Notes: a model not told the origin generated them from the sequence alone. A stretch of 64,000 nucleotides of DNA from Euglena gracilis (GCA_039621445.1 CP154957.1:39402654-39466653), one strand, 5' to 3'. Positions 40,900 through 51,179 are shown, counted from the first letter of the stretch. A program made the numbers and translations.

Positions 40900-41533
40900 C
40901 AGTGTGGCCAAAAATTACGGAAGACAAAAATTACGGCAAAAAAAATTACGAGAAAAAAAATTTTGGCAAAATTTTTATTTTGGAAAAATTAATTTTGGCA
41001 AAATCTAGTCCCCGTGAAGGATTGACCTCTGGCACAGGTGAGCGACATTTTTGTCCTAATTGTGTGTTCAACGTAATTTTCTGTCCCCCAGTGACTGCAA
41101 TCACTCGAGGTATTGTGTCACGTACCTGTCCAGCAACGCTTGCAATAAAATGGGGGGAACGTTCAAGGTCGGTCAGGCATGGGCAAAATATTCGCTGGCA
41201 AAAACAGAATGGAGGCCGTTCGCTGCAACTTCTGATAGAATTGTGCCACTGATCAGGTGTCAGTAATTTCTAATGCAGAGCGATTTTTGCTGTGATTTTA
41301 CCCAGGTGCTTGATGCCGATCGCCCGTTTTTCAAGGAGCTGGCTGAGCATATACCATTGAAGAAACTGACATTCAATTGGGATGAGTATTGTGTTCTTTT
41401 GGGCACAAACCGGAAGTGGACTGGAAGAGGGCGTCGGAAACCGACGGAGTGAGAAAATTACGAGAGAAAAAAATATGGCAAAATTTGGGTATTTTGCCAA
41501 AATTTCTGTCTTCCGTAATTTTTAGCCGCACTG
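40900..41533 (+). mobile_element. Tc1/mariner-like 634-bp insertion flanked by TA
   Basis: Left end CAGTGTGGCCAAAAATTACG then GAAGACA; right end is its reverse complement (CTTCCGTAATTTTTAGCCGC then ACTG) over about 42 bp with a few mismatches. A TA dinucleotide flanks each side (40,898-40,899 and 41,534-41,535). The CAGTG start, the AAAATTACGG-type terminus and TA duplication are characteristic of Tc1/mariner elements. No DDE transposase is encoded, so it is non-autonomous. Confidence 0.8.
41088..41452 (+). CDS. Two coding-like segments carried inside the TA-flanked element
   Basis: Segment 1 (about 41,092-41,255) follows a CCCCCAG acceptor and reads DCNHSRYCVTYLSSNACNKM then GGTFKVGQAWAKYSLAKTEW. 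Segment 2 (41,307-41,452) follows TTTTACCCAG and reads VLDADRPFFKELAEHIPLKK then LTFNWDEYCVLLG, ending in a TGA. The intervening 50 bp has GTGTCAG..CCCAG. Joining phases are ambiguous: GT at 41,242 gives a phase-0 join and GT at 41,257 does not. No family recognised. Confidence 0.4.
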
Positions 41534-42124
41534 TAATTTGGACACTCAAAGTCGGGGTCCAGGGGGGATTTACAGCCGACAGACACAATTGTTGGACCTG
41601 GCCAGACATTTTCGTTGGCCCCTACCGGGCAGGAAATGGGAGAATGGAGGACATCTGTGTAGGGCCCCCGGGGACATGAATAGTTGACCCTCTGACCCAT
41701 GAAATTTAGGCCCTGATGGACAATTTTTCGGGGGAAACCTGTCTAACCATCTGAACCAAGGAACTTAAAAACGTGTTCAGCCCGCCAAATGCCTGCCCTG
41801 AAATTCGTGGTCATGAACACGTTTTCAATGAGGGCATCTGTGGCAATGACACGTTTTCAATGAAGGCATCTGTGGTCAGGCACGTTTGCAATGAGGGCAT
41901 CTGTGGCAATGACACGTTTTCGATTAAGGCATCTGTGGTCAGGCACGTTTTCAATGAGGGCATCTGTGGCAACCCTGAGTAAAAAGCAAAAAACGCTGTC
42001 ATGAAAAATCGGCGGGTGGTTGCGAGGCCGGGTGGTCCTCAACGGGTGAGGCGGGTCGGGGGCACTCTACAACACGACAGAAGGCTAGGTTGCCTTGGAG
42101 CACAACGAGACGGAGTGGCGGACA

Positions 42125-42250
42125 TCACGGAACACGACACACTTTACACAAAAAAGAGCCATACTTTGGTGGCCGCCGCAAATCTTGGCAATGAAAATGA
42201 TATGCCAAACCACAGGCGTCACAAACAACTTTGTTCAGCTCCACACAGTT
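42125..42250 (-). pseudogene. PHD-finger segment in the left arm of element B
   Basis: Inverted duplicate of 43,499-43,624: NCVELNKVVCDACGLAYHFH then CQDLRRPPKYGSFLCKVCRV and stop (TCA at 42,125-42,127). All six Cys/His ligands of this half are kept although several other residues changed. It has no N-terminal partner in this arm, so it is a by-product of the inverted repeat or a remnant. Confidence 0.6.
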
Positions 42251-42476
42251 TGATTTTTGGGAATTGGAACAGCAACCGTGGTCGGTTCACGGGTGCACGC
42301 ACGGCAGCCGTGGACGGAAATTCCGTTCACGGGTGCGCACTACGACACTCGTGAACGGCCAAAGTTCACCCGTGAACGCCAAAAACGCAATTTCTGACCC
42401 CCTAGGCATCTCGTTAGGAAGCGCTTGCCTACTGCGAGGAAGCCCGTGAACTTGGTTAACGGTTTTTATACACAAA

Positions 42477-42590
42477 TTGTGGCTGAGCCCAGATTTCAGC
42501 CTGAAAACGTGTTCAGCCAGGGGGCCCCCATCGGGGGCCCCCTGGCTGAACACGTTTTCAGGCTGAAATCTGGGCTCAGCAACAATTTGT
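42477..42590. repeat. 114-bp palindrome made of element-B terminal motif head to head
   Basis: GGCTGAGCCCAGATTTCAGC, CTGAAAACGTGTTCAGCCAG, then a GGGGGCCCCCATCGGGGGCC centre and the reverse complement. It contains AAAACGTGTTCAGCC, the outermost sequence of element B. Confidence 0.9.
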
Positions 42591-42894
42591 TTAAAAAGGT
42601 TTTCAGAGCCCGCCAAATGCCTGCCCTGAAATTCGTGGTCATGATTCACGCAGGGGGTCAAAAACGCGAATTTGTGAAATTCGGACCCAAAAAAACGGCG
42701 CCCTCACACAAAACGTGCCTGAACACAGATGCCTTCACTGAAAACGTGTCATTGCCACCAATGCCCTCACTGAAAACGTGCCTGAACACAGATGCCTTCA
42801 CTGAAAATGTGTCATTGCCACAAATGCCCTCACTGAAAACGTGTCACCCCCCCCTTTTTTTTCTTTTTTTCCTTTTTCCCGCAGCCCTGCCAAT

Positions 42895-43624
42895 ATGGCC
42901 AAACGCACGGCAAACTTTGTGAATGGTCTTTTGCCACCACCCCCTAGGACGGAACTGTTCCTGGCTGCTCTCGCGGTATACCAGCAAGATGCCAAGAAGC
43001 CGAAGGTTGACCCCCTGCATGGCATCTTGCTGGCACAGGGCAACACAAAGAAAAAGTCCGGCTCCGTGGGTGCAGAGCTTGCTGCTGTTGCCAACTGTTT
43101 GGAGTTCGCCAAACTGTGTCAACACCGGCAAGCCTCTTATCCTGGGCTGGATGCTTTCTTTGTTGCCTGGATGGGATGGGAGCTGGAACCCAGCCTGTTG
43201 TTCGATGAGGCGAGCGTCATTGAACAATGTGTGGCTCAACGTGAGCAGCAGTCGGGAACTTTGTTCGTTTCGGGGAATCGTCCGGCAACCTCTTTTCAGA
43301 CATACGTGAATGCCGTCGCTCGGGTATTCCGCAAAACAATGTTCCGTCTTTGTTTCCCACCGCCGAGCAATGTTCCGCTCCTGCGGTCAGCAGCTCCGTC
43401 CCCTCCCCTGACCAACCCCCTGTCCCTCGTTCTGTGTCCCGACTGCCTATAAAACAGGAGAAATGTGGTTTTTGTGGTGTTTCCATTCCAAAAATCCAAA
43501 TTGTGTGGAGCTGAACAAAGTTGTCTGTGGCGCCTGCGGTTTGGAATATCATTTTCATTGCCAAGATTTGCGGCGGCCACCAAAGTATGGCTCTTTTTTG
43601 TGTAAAGCCTGTCGTGTGCTGTGA
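42895..43624 (+). CDS. Element-B protein: novel N-terminal domain plus C-terminal PHD finger (frameshifted)
   Basis: ATG at 42,895 follows a long pyrimidine tract and CCCGCAG, a strong 3' splice site. Residues 1-125 match the element-A protein (about 40% by eye): VDPLHGILLA, LDAFFVAWMGWELEPSLLFD, VIEQCVAQREQQ. Continuing this frame to 43,452 gives a stop after CPDCL. A second frame from about 43,341 reads a Ser/Pro linker (NVPSLFPTAEQC) and then KCGFCGVSIPK (43,461). A third from 43,499 reads NCVELNKVVCGACGLEYHFH then CQDLRRPPKYGSFLCKACRV and a TGA at 43,622. Together the Cys/His order C-x2-C...C-x2-C-x4-H-x2-C-x13-C-x2-C is that of a PHD zinc finger, which usually reads histone H3 tails. Two frame changes mean either small introns or decay. 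Confidence 0.55.
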
Positions 43625-44006
43625 TTTTCGCCCCTTCCCTTGTCGTTGTGCCAAGGCAACCTAGCCTTCTTGTTGTCGCCTTCTTGTGTTGTAGAGTGCC
43701 CCCGACCCGCCTCACCCGTTGAGGACCACCCGGCCTCTCAACTGCACGCCGATTTTTCATGATAACGATTTTCGTTTCTTGCTGGGGGTTGCCACAGATG
43801 CCCTCACTGAAAACGTGCCTGAACACAGATGCCTTCACTGAAAACGTGTCATTGCCACAAATGCCCTCATTGAAAACGTGTTCATGACCACGAATTTCAG
43901 GGCAGGCATTTGGCGGGCTGAACATGTTTTTAAGAAAAAAGCGGGGTCCGATCACGATTCCCGGTGGAGAAACGGGGGGCGCAACACCATCCAAATTTAC
44001 CACCAA

Positions 44007-44635
44007 ATGTCACGCAGTACCCCTGCCAAAGCCGGCACCATTCTTTCCCGGGGGACAAAGTCCGAACCAAAGGGTGAGGTTGTCGACAGTGCCGGTGGTG
44101 AGACCAAACACGAAGAGAAACCGTTGTTATACGTTTTAATTTTCCGTCCTCATCCCTGTATTAACTCTTAGTGCGCCTTTGAAGGATGAAGCGCTGCAGC
44201 AAGTCTCAACCCCCGACGTGAAGAAAGAGGCTGAGTCAATCGGGTACTAAACGTATGTTTTTTTCTGTTCCTCCGCTCATCCATAACAGATTGATGACTG
44301 ACGAGGAGTTCTTCGCACCGCATGTTCCTGAGATAGCCCCATTTTCCAGGTCTGTAAAAAAAAAACCACACTGAAATTTCATGGTCACCGCTTCTACAGT
44401 GACAACATGATTGCCATCAACGTTGACGAAGACTATGTGGACCTGTCACGCAGCCTTCGGCCGCCACCCCGTCGTACGTCATGCTGAAAACCGAGGAGGA
44501 CGACGGGCAGCTACGGCGCGGAACGTTGCACGGTGGTCAACTTGGGCAAATTTTTGCGCCCCGCCAAGTGAGGAACACTCGGTCGAAAATAAGGACCTGA
44601 CCGATGTTCCGTCTGTGTTTCCCATCGCCGAGCAA
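44007..44635 (+). pseudogene. Decayed or multi-exon coding region next to element B
   Basis: Successive protein-like pieces on the plus strand: 44,007-44,171 (MSRSTPAKAGTILSRGTKSE then PKGEVVDSAGGETK); about 44,170-44,250 (LKDEALQQVSTPDVKKEAES); about 44,289-44,350 after ATAACAG (LMTDEEFFAPHVPEIAPFSR); about 44,370-44,487 (FHGHRFYSDNMIAINVDEDY); then a shifted frame with TPSYVMLKTEEDDGQLRRGT; and at about 44,600 DVPSVFPIAEQRFAPRS, which resembles the linker of the element-B protein (NVPSLFPTAEQCSAPA). This suggests part of a related, larger element. Function unknown. Confidence 0.4.
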
Positions 44636-44699
44636 CGTTTCGCTCCTCGCTCTACCTCTACCTCTATGTCACCTCTATGTCTGTAAAATGTACCAAAAT

Positions 44700-46600
44700 G
44701 GCCTCAAAAAGGGTCATAAAACACCCCATCTGTTCGGAAAATGGCAATTTTGCATGAACACACATGCAAAACGACGAGGGGATGAGAAACAATATGTGGG
44801 TTGGTGGTTTTGAAAGTTGTTGGCGCAGTTATGTGACCACATTGAGCAATTCTGAAAACCTTTCATGTATTTCCCCTTTGCTTGCAAAAAAATTCCTTTA
44901 TTGGGTCATTTTCCTTTGGTTTTTGACATAGAGGTGACATAGAGGGATAGAGGAGGTTGGAAAACCTCTACCTCTACCTCTACCTCTACCTCTATCCTCT
45001 ACCTCTATGCAGCCTTGCCCACTTATAAACCCCCCGGGGTTTAATGGATCCGATTTGCTTGGTCAGCCAAAGGGGGGGGTTTATAGGTAGGGAGGGGGGG
45101 TTATAAGTCGCGACCCCCCTCGCAACCCCCCCCGCAACCCCCCCGCAACCCCACCCTGAGCCCGATTCTGGTTTCCAAAAAGTACAAAAATTTTGCATTA
45201 ATTAGGAATTTGCCACTCAATTAGGAATCAAAAACACGAAAATTTGGTCCCAAATTCCTAATTGTACCTATTTTCACACTTAATGGCTCACAAATTCCTA
45301 ATTCAGATCTAAATTTAGAGGATAGAATGACGTCACAGAAGTCGCGCATGACCTGTCGCGAAACCCATTTCCCCCCGCGACCCCCCCCCCGCGTCCCCCC
45401 CGCGACCCCAACACCCCCGTAACTTACCGTAACTTACGGTAATTTCTGAAATTTATGAAAGTTATGAAATTTAAAAAAAAATCACACACCCCAGGACCCC
45501 TCTTTCCTTCCTCAGTCATTCCTTGCATTTTGACCCTCCCCCATGAAGTTTAATGTTTGAAACTATGGTGAAATTTATCAGGGGAGGGGCGGAAACCTCA
45601 TCTGCCTCAGTGACGTTAGCTTAACTAACTTAATTTCACTATGGAGCTTTGGCAGGGGGGTCCCGAGGTCAGTTTTTTTTTGCATTTTTTGGCACTTTTT
45701 GCTGTCTCAACACAGGGGGGGTCCTGGGGTCTCTACTGTACTGCCACCCCCCCCCCTCAAAAATCGGCCAAAAACCGGCGCCGAAGGCGCGGGAAAAAAT
45801 TTCTAAGGCCTTTTTTTGGTCTAAAAAGGCCATTTTTGGTGTCAAAATTTTCATCTGTCTCCGGGGGGTCGGCACTACCGTACCCCTCCCCCCCCCGAGT
45901 TAGTCACCCCCCCCTGTTAGTCACCCTTGGGCCTCGGGCAAAAAATTTTTTTTTCGGAGGGAAATATTTTTCTTCAAAAAAGCGCCGAATTTGGCCATCG
46001 GAATTTTTTTGATCGTTGCCATCCATTAAAAGTGCCCTGGAATGCCCAAAAACAACCTTGAAACCCCCAAGAATTGGGGCAGGGGGTAAAATTTGGGCAT
46101 AAACTGACCCCCCCCCCCGAGTTAGTCACCCCCCCCCCTGTTAGTCACCCTTGGCCAAATTCCCCTCTCAAGGGGGTGACTAACTCGGGGGGGGGGGGTA
46201 CGGTAGGGGGGGGTCCCAAAAATCCCAACTGTACAGGGGGGGGAGGGGGGCCCAAAAAACCCCAACTGTATTGCCGTCGCCCCTATGGTTTTTTGGCTTC
46301 CATCTGGGTTTAAGGTTGTGCTTATAGCAACATGGCTTCGGTCAAAGTCTGTGTTTCGAAGCATAGACTTTGACCTAACTGACTCCGACCTGGAAAACTG
46401 TGTTCACAATATTTGGGCCCCGAAACATCCCGGGGGGGGAAACAAATTTGCCAAAACGGCCATTGTGTACCCTCACTCTCCGGGCATCGTGGGACCGAAA
46501 TGGACACTCCGGGGGGGGGGCACTTTGGAGCATAGGTGTAGAAGTGGGGGGTCGGGGGGGGACGGCCGTCCCCCCCCCAGATTTTGGAAAGAAATAAATT
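44700..46600. other. Repeat-rich, no gene recognised
   Basis: Holds a CCTCTA/TAGAGG inverted tract (44,930-45,010), ATTAGGAATT phrases (45,195-45,305), TAACTTACCGTAACTTACGG (45,420), and the phrase GAGTTAGTCACCCCCC in direct copies at about 45,897 and 46,119 with an inverted copy near 46,175. Confidence 0.5.
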
Positions 46601-46709
46601 TTTTGGAATGTGTGCAATTTTCTCACCACATCCTTTGTGCTTTTCAATTTATCACATTAAAAACTCAACTTTCCTTGAACTTTTTGGTGTTATTGCTGTT
46701 GAGGTCGCT

Positions 46710-47275
46710 ACCGCCTCGCCGCCCTTCGGGCGGCCAAAACAACCCCAAAACTCATGGGTTGGAGGGGGGGGGATCTTCATTTTTTTCAATTTGGGGGTAT
46801 TGTTTGTGAGTGTCTCACTACTATCTCGCCGCCCTTCGGGCGGCAACAGGAAACATGCACCTTGACTTGGCCTCTAAATTCAAAATTTTAAACAGCACAC
46901 CATTTCTGTTGCAAATTTGGCTCTTTTTGGGGGCAGCTTTTGGGGGAAATGCATTACCGTCCAGCCGCCCTTCGGGCAGCAATACATTTTTTTTGTTCCA
47001 TGCAATATATCTCGGAGGGGGCGGGTTTTGGGAGGGAACTCTCAATACCTTACCGTCTCTTTTTCCGCATTTTGCACTCTTTTTGAAGTCCCTCTTTTTG
47101 AAATCCCCAAACACAAAACGCATCACCGTCTCTTGCCGCCCATTGGGCGGCTTGAAAGTCGAAATTGTGGTGGATTGCGCCATGATGTCAAAGATTCCCA
47201 CATTTTTGGTCAAATTCAATGCCATCTTTCAAAAAAAAAAAACCTGCCGCCTTGCCGCCCTTTGGGCGGCAGAAA
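46710..47275. repeat. Cluster of five GCCGCCC-hairpins with TTCG-type loops
   Basis: GCCGCCCTTCGGGCGGC or close variants at about 46,718, 46,830, 46,966, 47,137 and 47,246, roughly 110-170 bp apart, each an inverted repeat with a 3-4-base loop. The DNA between them is not obviously conserved. Confidence 0.9.
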
Positions 47276-47639
47276 AAAACAATGGTTACAATAAGGCATT
47301 TGTCAAGGATCTCGCCCCCCCCCCCCCGAGAAAAAAATACTTCTACACCCCTGCTTTGGAGGGGAGGTCAAATGTTGGCCTTTGTCGCCTTTGGTGTCGA
47401 AGGAAAATGAGGGATAAACCCTTTGAGGGGATAAACCAAAATTTGCCAAAAAAAATGGCCACGTTTGGGGGGGACATTTTGAGGGGAGTGAGGGTAAGTT
47501 AATTTTGGTTAAGGTAAATTGGGTGAAGTTAACTTCACTGGTGAAGTTCACTACAAGAGCACTTGTTTGGCAAAAAAAAATGGCCAAAATGACATTCTTT
47601 AAGAAATTTTGATAAAAGTCCATGATGAATGCATACAGA

Positions 47640-47715
47640 GTGACCAGGTTAACATGGTGGCGGAGCATGTCTTATGATGGTATGGTCGTGGGTTCGAAAC
47701 ACAAGAGGTCACACC
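47640..47715 (+). repeat. tRNA-like (SINE-type) promoter boxes
   Basis: GTGGCGGAGCATG resembles an A box (TGGCNNAGTGG) and GGGTTCGAAACAC, about 37 bp later, a B box (GGTTCGANNCC). The flanks do not form an acceptor stem, so it is not a functional tRNA. A degenerate tRNA-derived SINE head is possible. Confidence 0.3.
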
Positions 47716-47754
47716 GCTTTTTCCTTTGAGGGGCGAGACCGCGCCGTTTAAGTT

Positions 47755-47878
47755 GGTGACCCCCCCCCCCACCGGACTCAGGACAAAGCCGGTGACCCCC
47801 TACGATGGACTCAGGGGTGACAAAGCCGGTGAGGGGGGTCACCGGCTTTGTCCTGAGTCCGGTGACCCCCCCCCCAAT
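47755..47878. repeat. CACCGGACTCAGG palindrome cluster 1
   Basis: CACCGGACTCAGGACAAAGC and its reverse complement occur head to head with C-run spacers, plus one degraded copy. The same unit recurs at 52,415-52,590. Confidence 0.9.
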
Positions 47879-47917
47879 TTTAAAATATTAATGATGAATC
47901 GTATGGGCAGCGTTGGA

Positions 47918-48045
47918 TGGTTAATCGAAAAACGGTTAATCGCTTGTGACCCCCCCAGTAAATCGATCGTTTGTGGGGGGGGGACAATTAACCATGGTTA
48001 ATCGAAAAACGATTAATCGCTTGTGGCCCCCCCAGTTAATCGACT
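47918..48045. repeat. TTAATCG repeat cluster
   Basis: GGTTAATCGAAAAACG(G/A)TTAAT followed by CGCTTGTG(A/G)CCCCCCCAG occurs twice here, and a third diverged copy is at about 48,515-48,600. Confidence 0.8.
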
Positions 48046-48844
48046 TTTTTTTTTGCAGAAATCAAAGATGTCTTGGGTTTGGGAACATTTCTCTACCCTT
48101 TGGGGACTTACCGGTAGACACCGGGTGGGGGATGGACCTGTGGGTAATTGAAGTTCCCTTTTGGAAAAGAGGCAATTTTCAACTGCAACACCGAACATAA
48201 CCCTTCGGAGGAGGGGTGGTAATTGTCATCAGATGAAAGAAGCTGTGACCCCAATGATTTGCGCAATCACCTTAGTGATTGCTCCGTTGATGCGCTCATG
48301 TTTGTGCGAATGAATTTACGCGCACTTGGCTACCTGACCCATTAGACTTGGCAACGGAGATCCGTGTGGTTTTCATTTTTTTCGTTTGTTTGGCTCATGA
48401 TCCATCCAATGAATGAGAGTCTAAGCTCTGGTTTGGGGATGATGTTTTCAGGCACCAATTTGGCAAGGTGCACAACACTACTCAAGTAGGGACACTTTGA
48501 ATTTTTTTGTGGCGGTTAATCGAGATTAATCGAGGGAAAGACACATTTAATCGAAAATTGGTTAATCGCTTGTTGACCCCCCAGTTGACCATGGTTAATC
48601 GCTTGACCCCAATGATAACGGTTAATTGCCCAACCCTGGTGTGGGGATGTGCGGGACAACCAATTAAAAGCCAGGAAAGCCACCATGCACTAAAACGCCA
48701 GGAGGACCACAAGATTGCCAGGCACAGCACGAGAACAGAGAGAGCTCCCACCAAAAAAAAACCTGGTGCAAGCATCAAGCATACGTTATGGTATTAACGT
48801 GACCAGGTTTTGAATAGTGCTGAGCTCTTGATAAGCGCGCCCCC

Positions 48845-49010
48845 ACCACCGACGGTCCGGCCCGGCCCGGCCCGGCCGGCGGCCCGACGGCCCGGCCCTG
48901 CCCGGCCCGGCCCGGCCCGGCCCGGACCGGCCGGCGGCCCGGCGGCCCGGCCCGGCGGCCCGGCCAGCGGCGGGCCGGCGGCGGGCCGGCGGCCCTGCGT
49001 CCCAGCGTAT
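48845..49010. repeat. (CCCGG)n-type GC tract
   Basis: CGGCCCGGCCCGG repeats of almost pure G+C over about 165 bp, abutting the 162-bp repeat copy. Long proline/glycine/arginine open frames across it are composition artefacts. Confidence 0.9.
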
Positions 49011-49019
49011 CGTTTCGGG

Positions 49020-50800
49020 CCCAAATTTTTTTCGATTTTTTTCGACTTTTTTGACCCGGGTTTGACCCAAAGTCAATGGGTTGGCGGCCCAAAACGGGGC
49101 GCTGTCGTGTCGAACCACACTCATTTTCGGCTGAAAAGCCGTTTTTGCCGGGTGCGTGAGGCCAAAAAACATCGTGTCAGTCAAAAAAAAATTCCATTTT
49201 TTCGACTTTTTTGCCCCTGTTGATATTTGTCATGATGGCCATCATGGTCCATGATGGCCATCATTGGTTCCCATGATGGCCATCATGACCAATGATGGCC
49301 ATCATGGCCCATGATGGCCATCATTGGTCGTGATGGGCATCATGGGTCATGATGGCCATCATGGGTGATGATGGCCATCATGGGTCGTGATGGCCATCAT
49401 TGGTCGTGATGGCCATCGTGGGTCATGATGGCCATCGTGGGTCATGATGGCCATCATTGGTCGTGATGGCCATCATTGGTCCTGATGGCCATCATTGGTC
49501 CTGATGGCCATCATTGGTCATGATGGCCATCATTGGTAGTGATGGCCATCATGGGTCATGATGGCATCAGGGGGCATGATGGGCATCATTGGTCCTATAT
49601 GGCCATCATTGGTCGTGATGTCGATCATTGGTCGTGATGGCCATCATTGGTCATGCTGGGCATCATGGGTCATGATGGCCATGATTGGTCATGATGGCCC
49701 TCACTGGTCTTGAAGGGCCATCTTTGGTCCTGATGGCCATCATGTCCATGATGGCCATCAGGACCAATGATGGCCATCATGTGTCATGATGGCCATCAAT
49801 GGTCATGATGGCCATCATCATGCGTCCTGATGGCCATCATTGGTCATGATCGCCATCATTGGTCATGATGGGCATCATGGGTCATGATGGCCATCATGGG
49901 TCATGATGGCCATCTTTGGTCATGATGGCCATCATTGGTCATGATGGGCATCAGGGGTCATGATGGGCATCATGGCCCATGATGGCCATCATGGGTCGTG
50001 ATGGCCATCATGGGTCATGATGGCCATCATGTGTCATGATGGACATCAATGGTCATGATGGCCATCATTGGTCCTCATGGCCATCGTTGGTCATGATGGC
50101 CATCATTGCCCATGATGGTCATCATGGGTCATCATGCACATTATGACCCATGATTGGCATCACCGGTCATGATGCCATCACGGGCCATGATGGCCATTAT
50201 GGTCGAAAAACGCCCATTTTCGGCTCGAAAACCCCTTTTCCGGGTCCAGGAGGCCAAAAAACTTCGTTTCGGGCAAAAATTTTTTTTCGATTTTTTCGAC
50301 TTTTTTGACCCGGTTTTGGCCCGAAGTCAATGGGTTGGCGGCCCAAAACGGGGCGCTGGCGGGTCGAAAAACGCTCATTTTCGGCTCAAAAACATCTTTT
50401 ATGGGTTCATTAGGCCAAAAAACATCGTTTTGGGCAAAAAAAATTTTTTCGATTTTTTTCGACTTTTTTGACCCGGTTTTGGCGCGAAGTCAATGGGTTG
50501 GTGGCCCAGAACGGGGCGCTGGCGGGTCGAAAAACGCTCATTTTCGGCTCAAAAACAGTTTTTCTGGGTCCGGGAGGCCAAAAAACATCGTTTTGGGCAA
50601 AAAAAATTTTTCGATTTTTTTCGACTTTTTTGACCCGGTTTTGGCGCGAAGTCAATGGGTTGGTGGCCCAGAACGGGGCGCTGGCGGGTCGAAAAACGCT
50701 CGTTTTCGGCTCAAGAACAGTTTTTCCTGGGTCCGGGAGGCCAAAAAACATCGTTTTGGGCAAAAAAAATTTTTCGATTTTTTTCGACTTTTTTGGCCGA
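49020..50800. repeat. 162-bp tandem repeat interrupted by a 1-kb minisatellite
   Basis: The 162-bp unit contains TTTTTTTCGACTTTTTTGAC, CCGGTTTTGGCGCGAAGTCA and ATGGGTTGGTGGCCCA; the phrase GACCCGG recurs at 50,307, 50,470 and 50,632, with a partial unit to 50,800. One unit (49,020-49,215) lies left of the minisatellite and the rest right of it. Confidence 0.95.
49216..50200. repeat. ATGATGGCCATCAT minisatellite, ~18-20-bp unit
   Basis: About 50 tandem copies of a unit such as GGTCATGATGGCCATCATT, whose core ATGATGGCCATCAT is a perfect palindrome. Variation is mostly GGTCATG/GGTCGTG/GGTCCTG. Confidence 0.97.
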
Positions 50801-51179
50801 AAATGGCTAAGTCGAACAGTGGAAAAAGTGTACAAAATGGCCAGCTGCGCCGAAAACGGCCGTATCTCGGGCGAGACGGGGCGTTGCGGGGAATTCAAAA
50901 TACCAGTGGATGAGGCGTTCCAAGGGCTTCAAATTAGGTCTCCGGACATTTCCTTTGATTTTGCTTCATTTTGGAGATATTTTGAAAATTGACATTTTTT
51001 GGCCGTCCAAAGGGGGGGGGCTTATCCAGGGGGGGTTGGCGAATCCTACCCAGTTTGGACCCCTTCGCGCGTGAATAACTCGGGCCTGGCGGGGAGTTGG
51101 GGGTCAAACCCAGGTCATTCGGAAACTAGGAATCCAGTCGCTCGCGACTGGAAAAAAAAAATTCGGGAACGGGGCCGGG

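Larger units (their letters stand above)
41764..43934 (+). mobile_element. 2.17-kb element with ~0.5-kb terminal inverted repeats, novel protein and PHD-finger segments (element B)
   Basis: Ends CTTAAAAACGTGTTCAGCCC and its reverse complement at 43,934. Then come TGCCCTGAAATTCGTGG and a tandem 31-32-bp repeat (ACGTTTTCAATGAGGGCATC..), 5 copies in the left arm (41,818-41,975) and 3 in the right (about 43,797-43,880). Homology between arms continues inward through CGGGTGGTCCTCAACGGGTG to a PHD-like coding segment in each arm (42,125-42,250 minus; 43,499-43,624 plus). A second internal array of the 31-bp repeat (42,715-42,845) precedes the main gene, and a stray terminus lies at 42,603-42,645. 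No clear target duplication and no recognised transposase. Confidence 0.85.

Noticed and set aside
48794-49223. Gly/Pro/Arg-rich open frames on both strands
   Set aside because: Translations of the CCCGG tract; no conserved residues.
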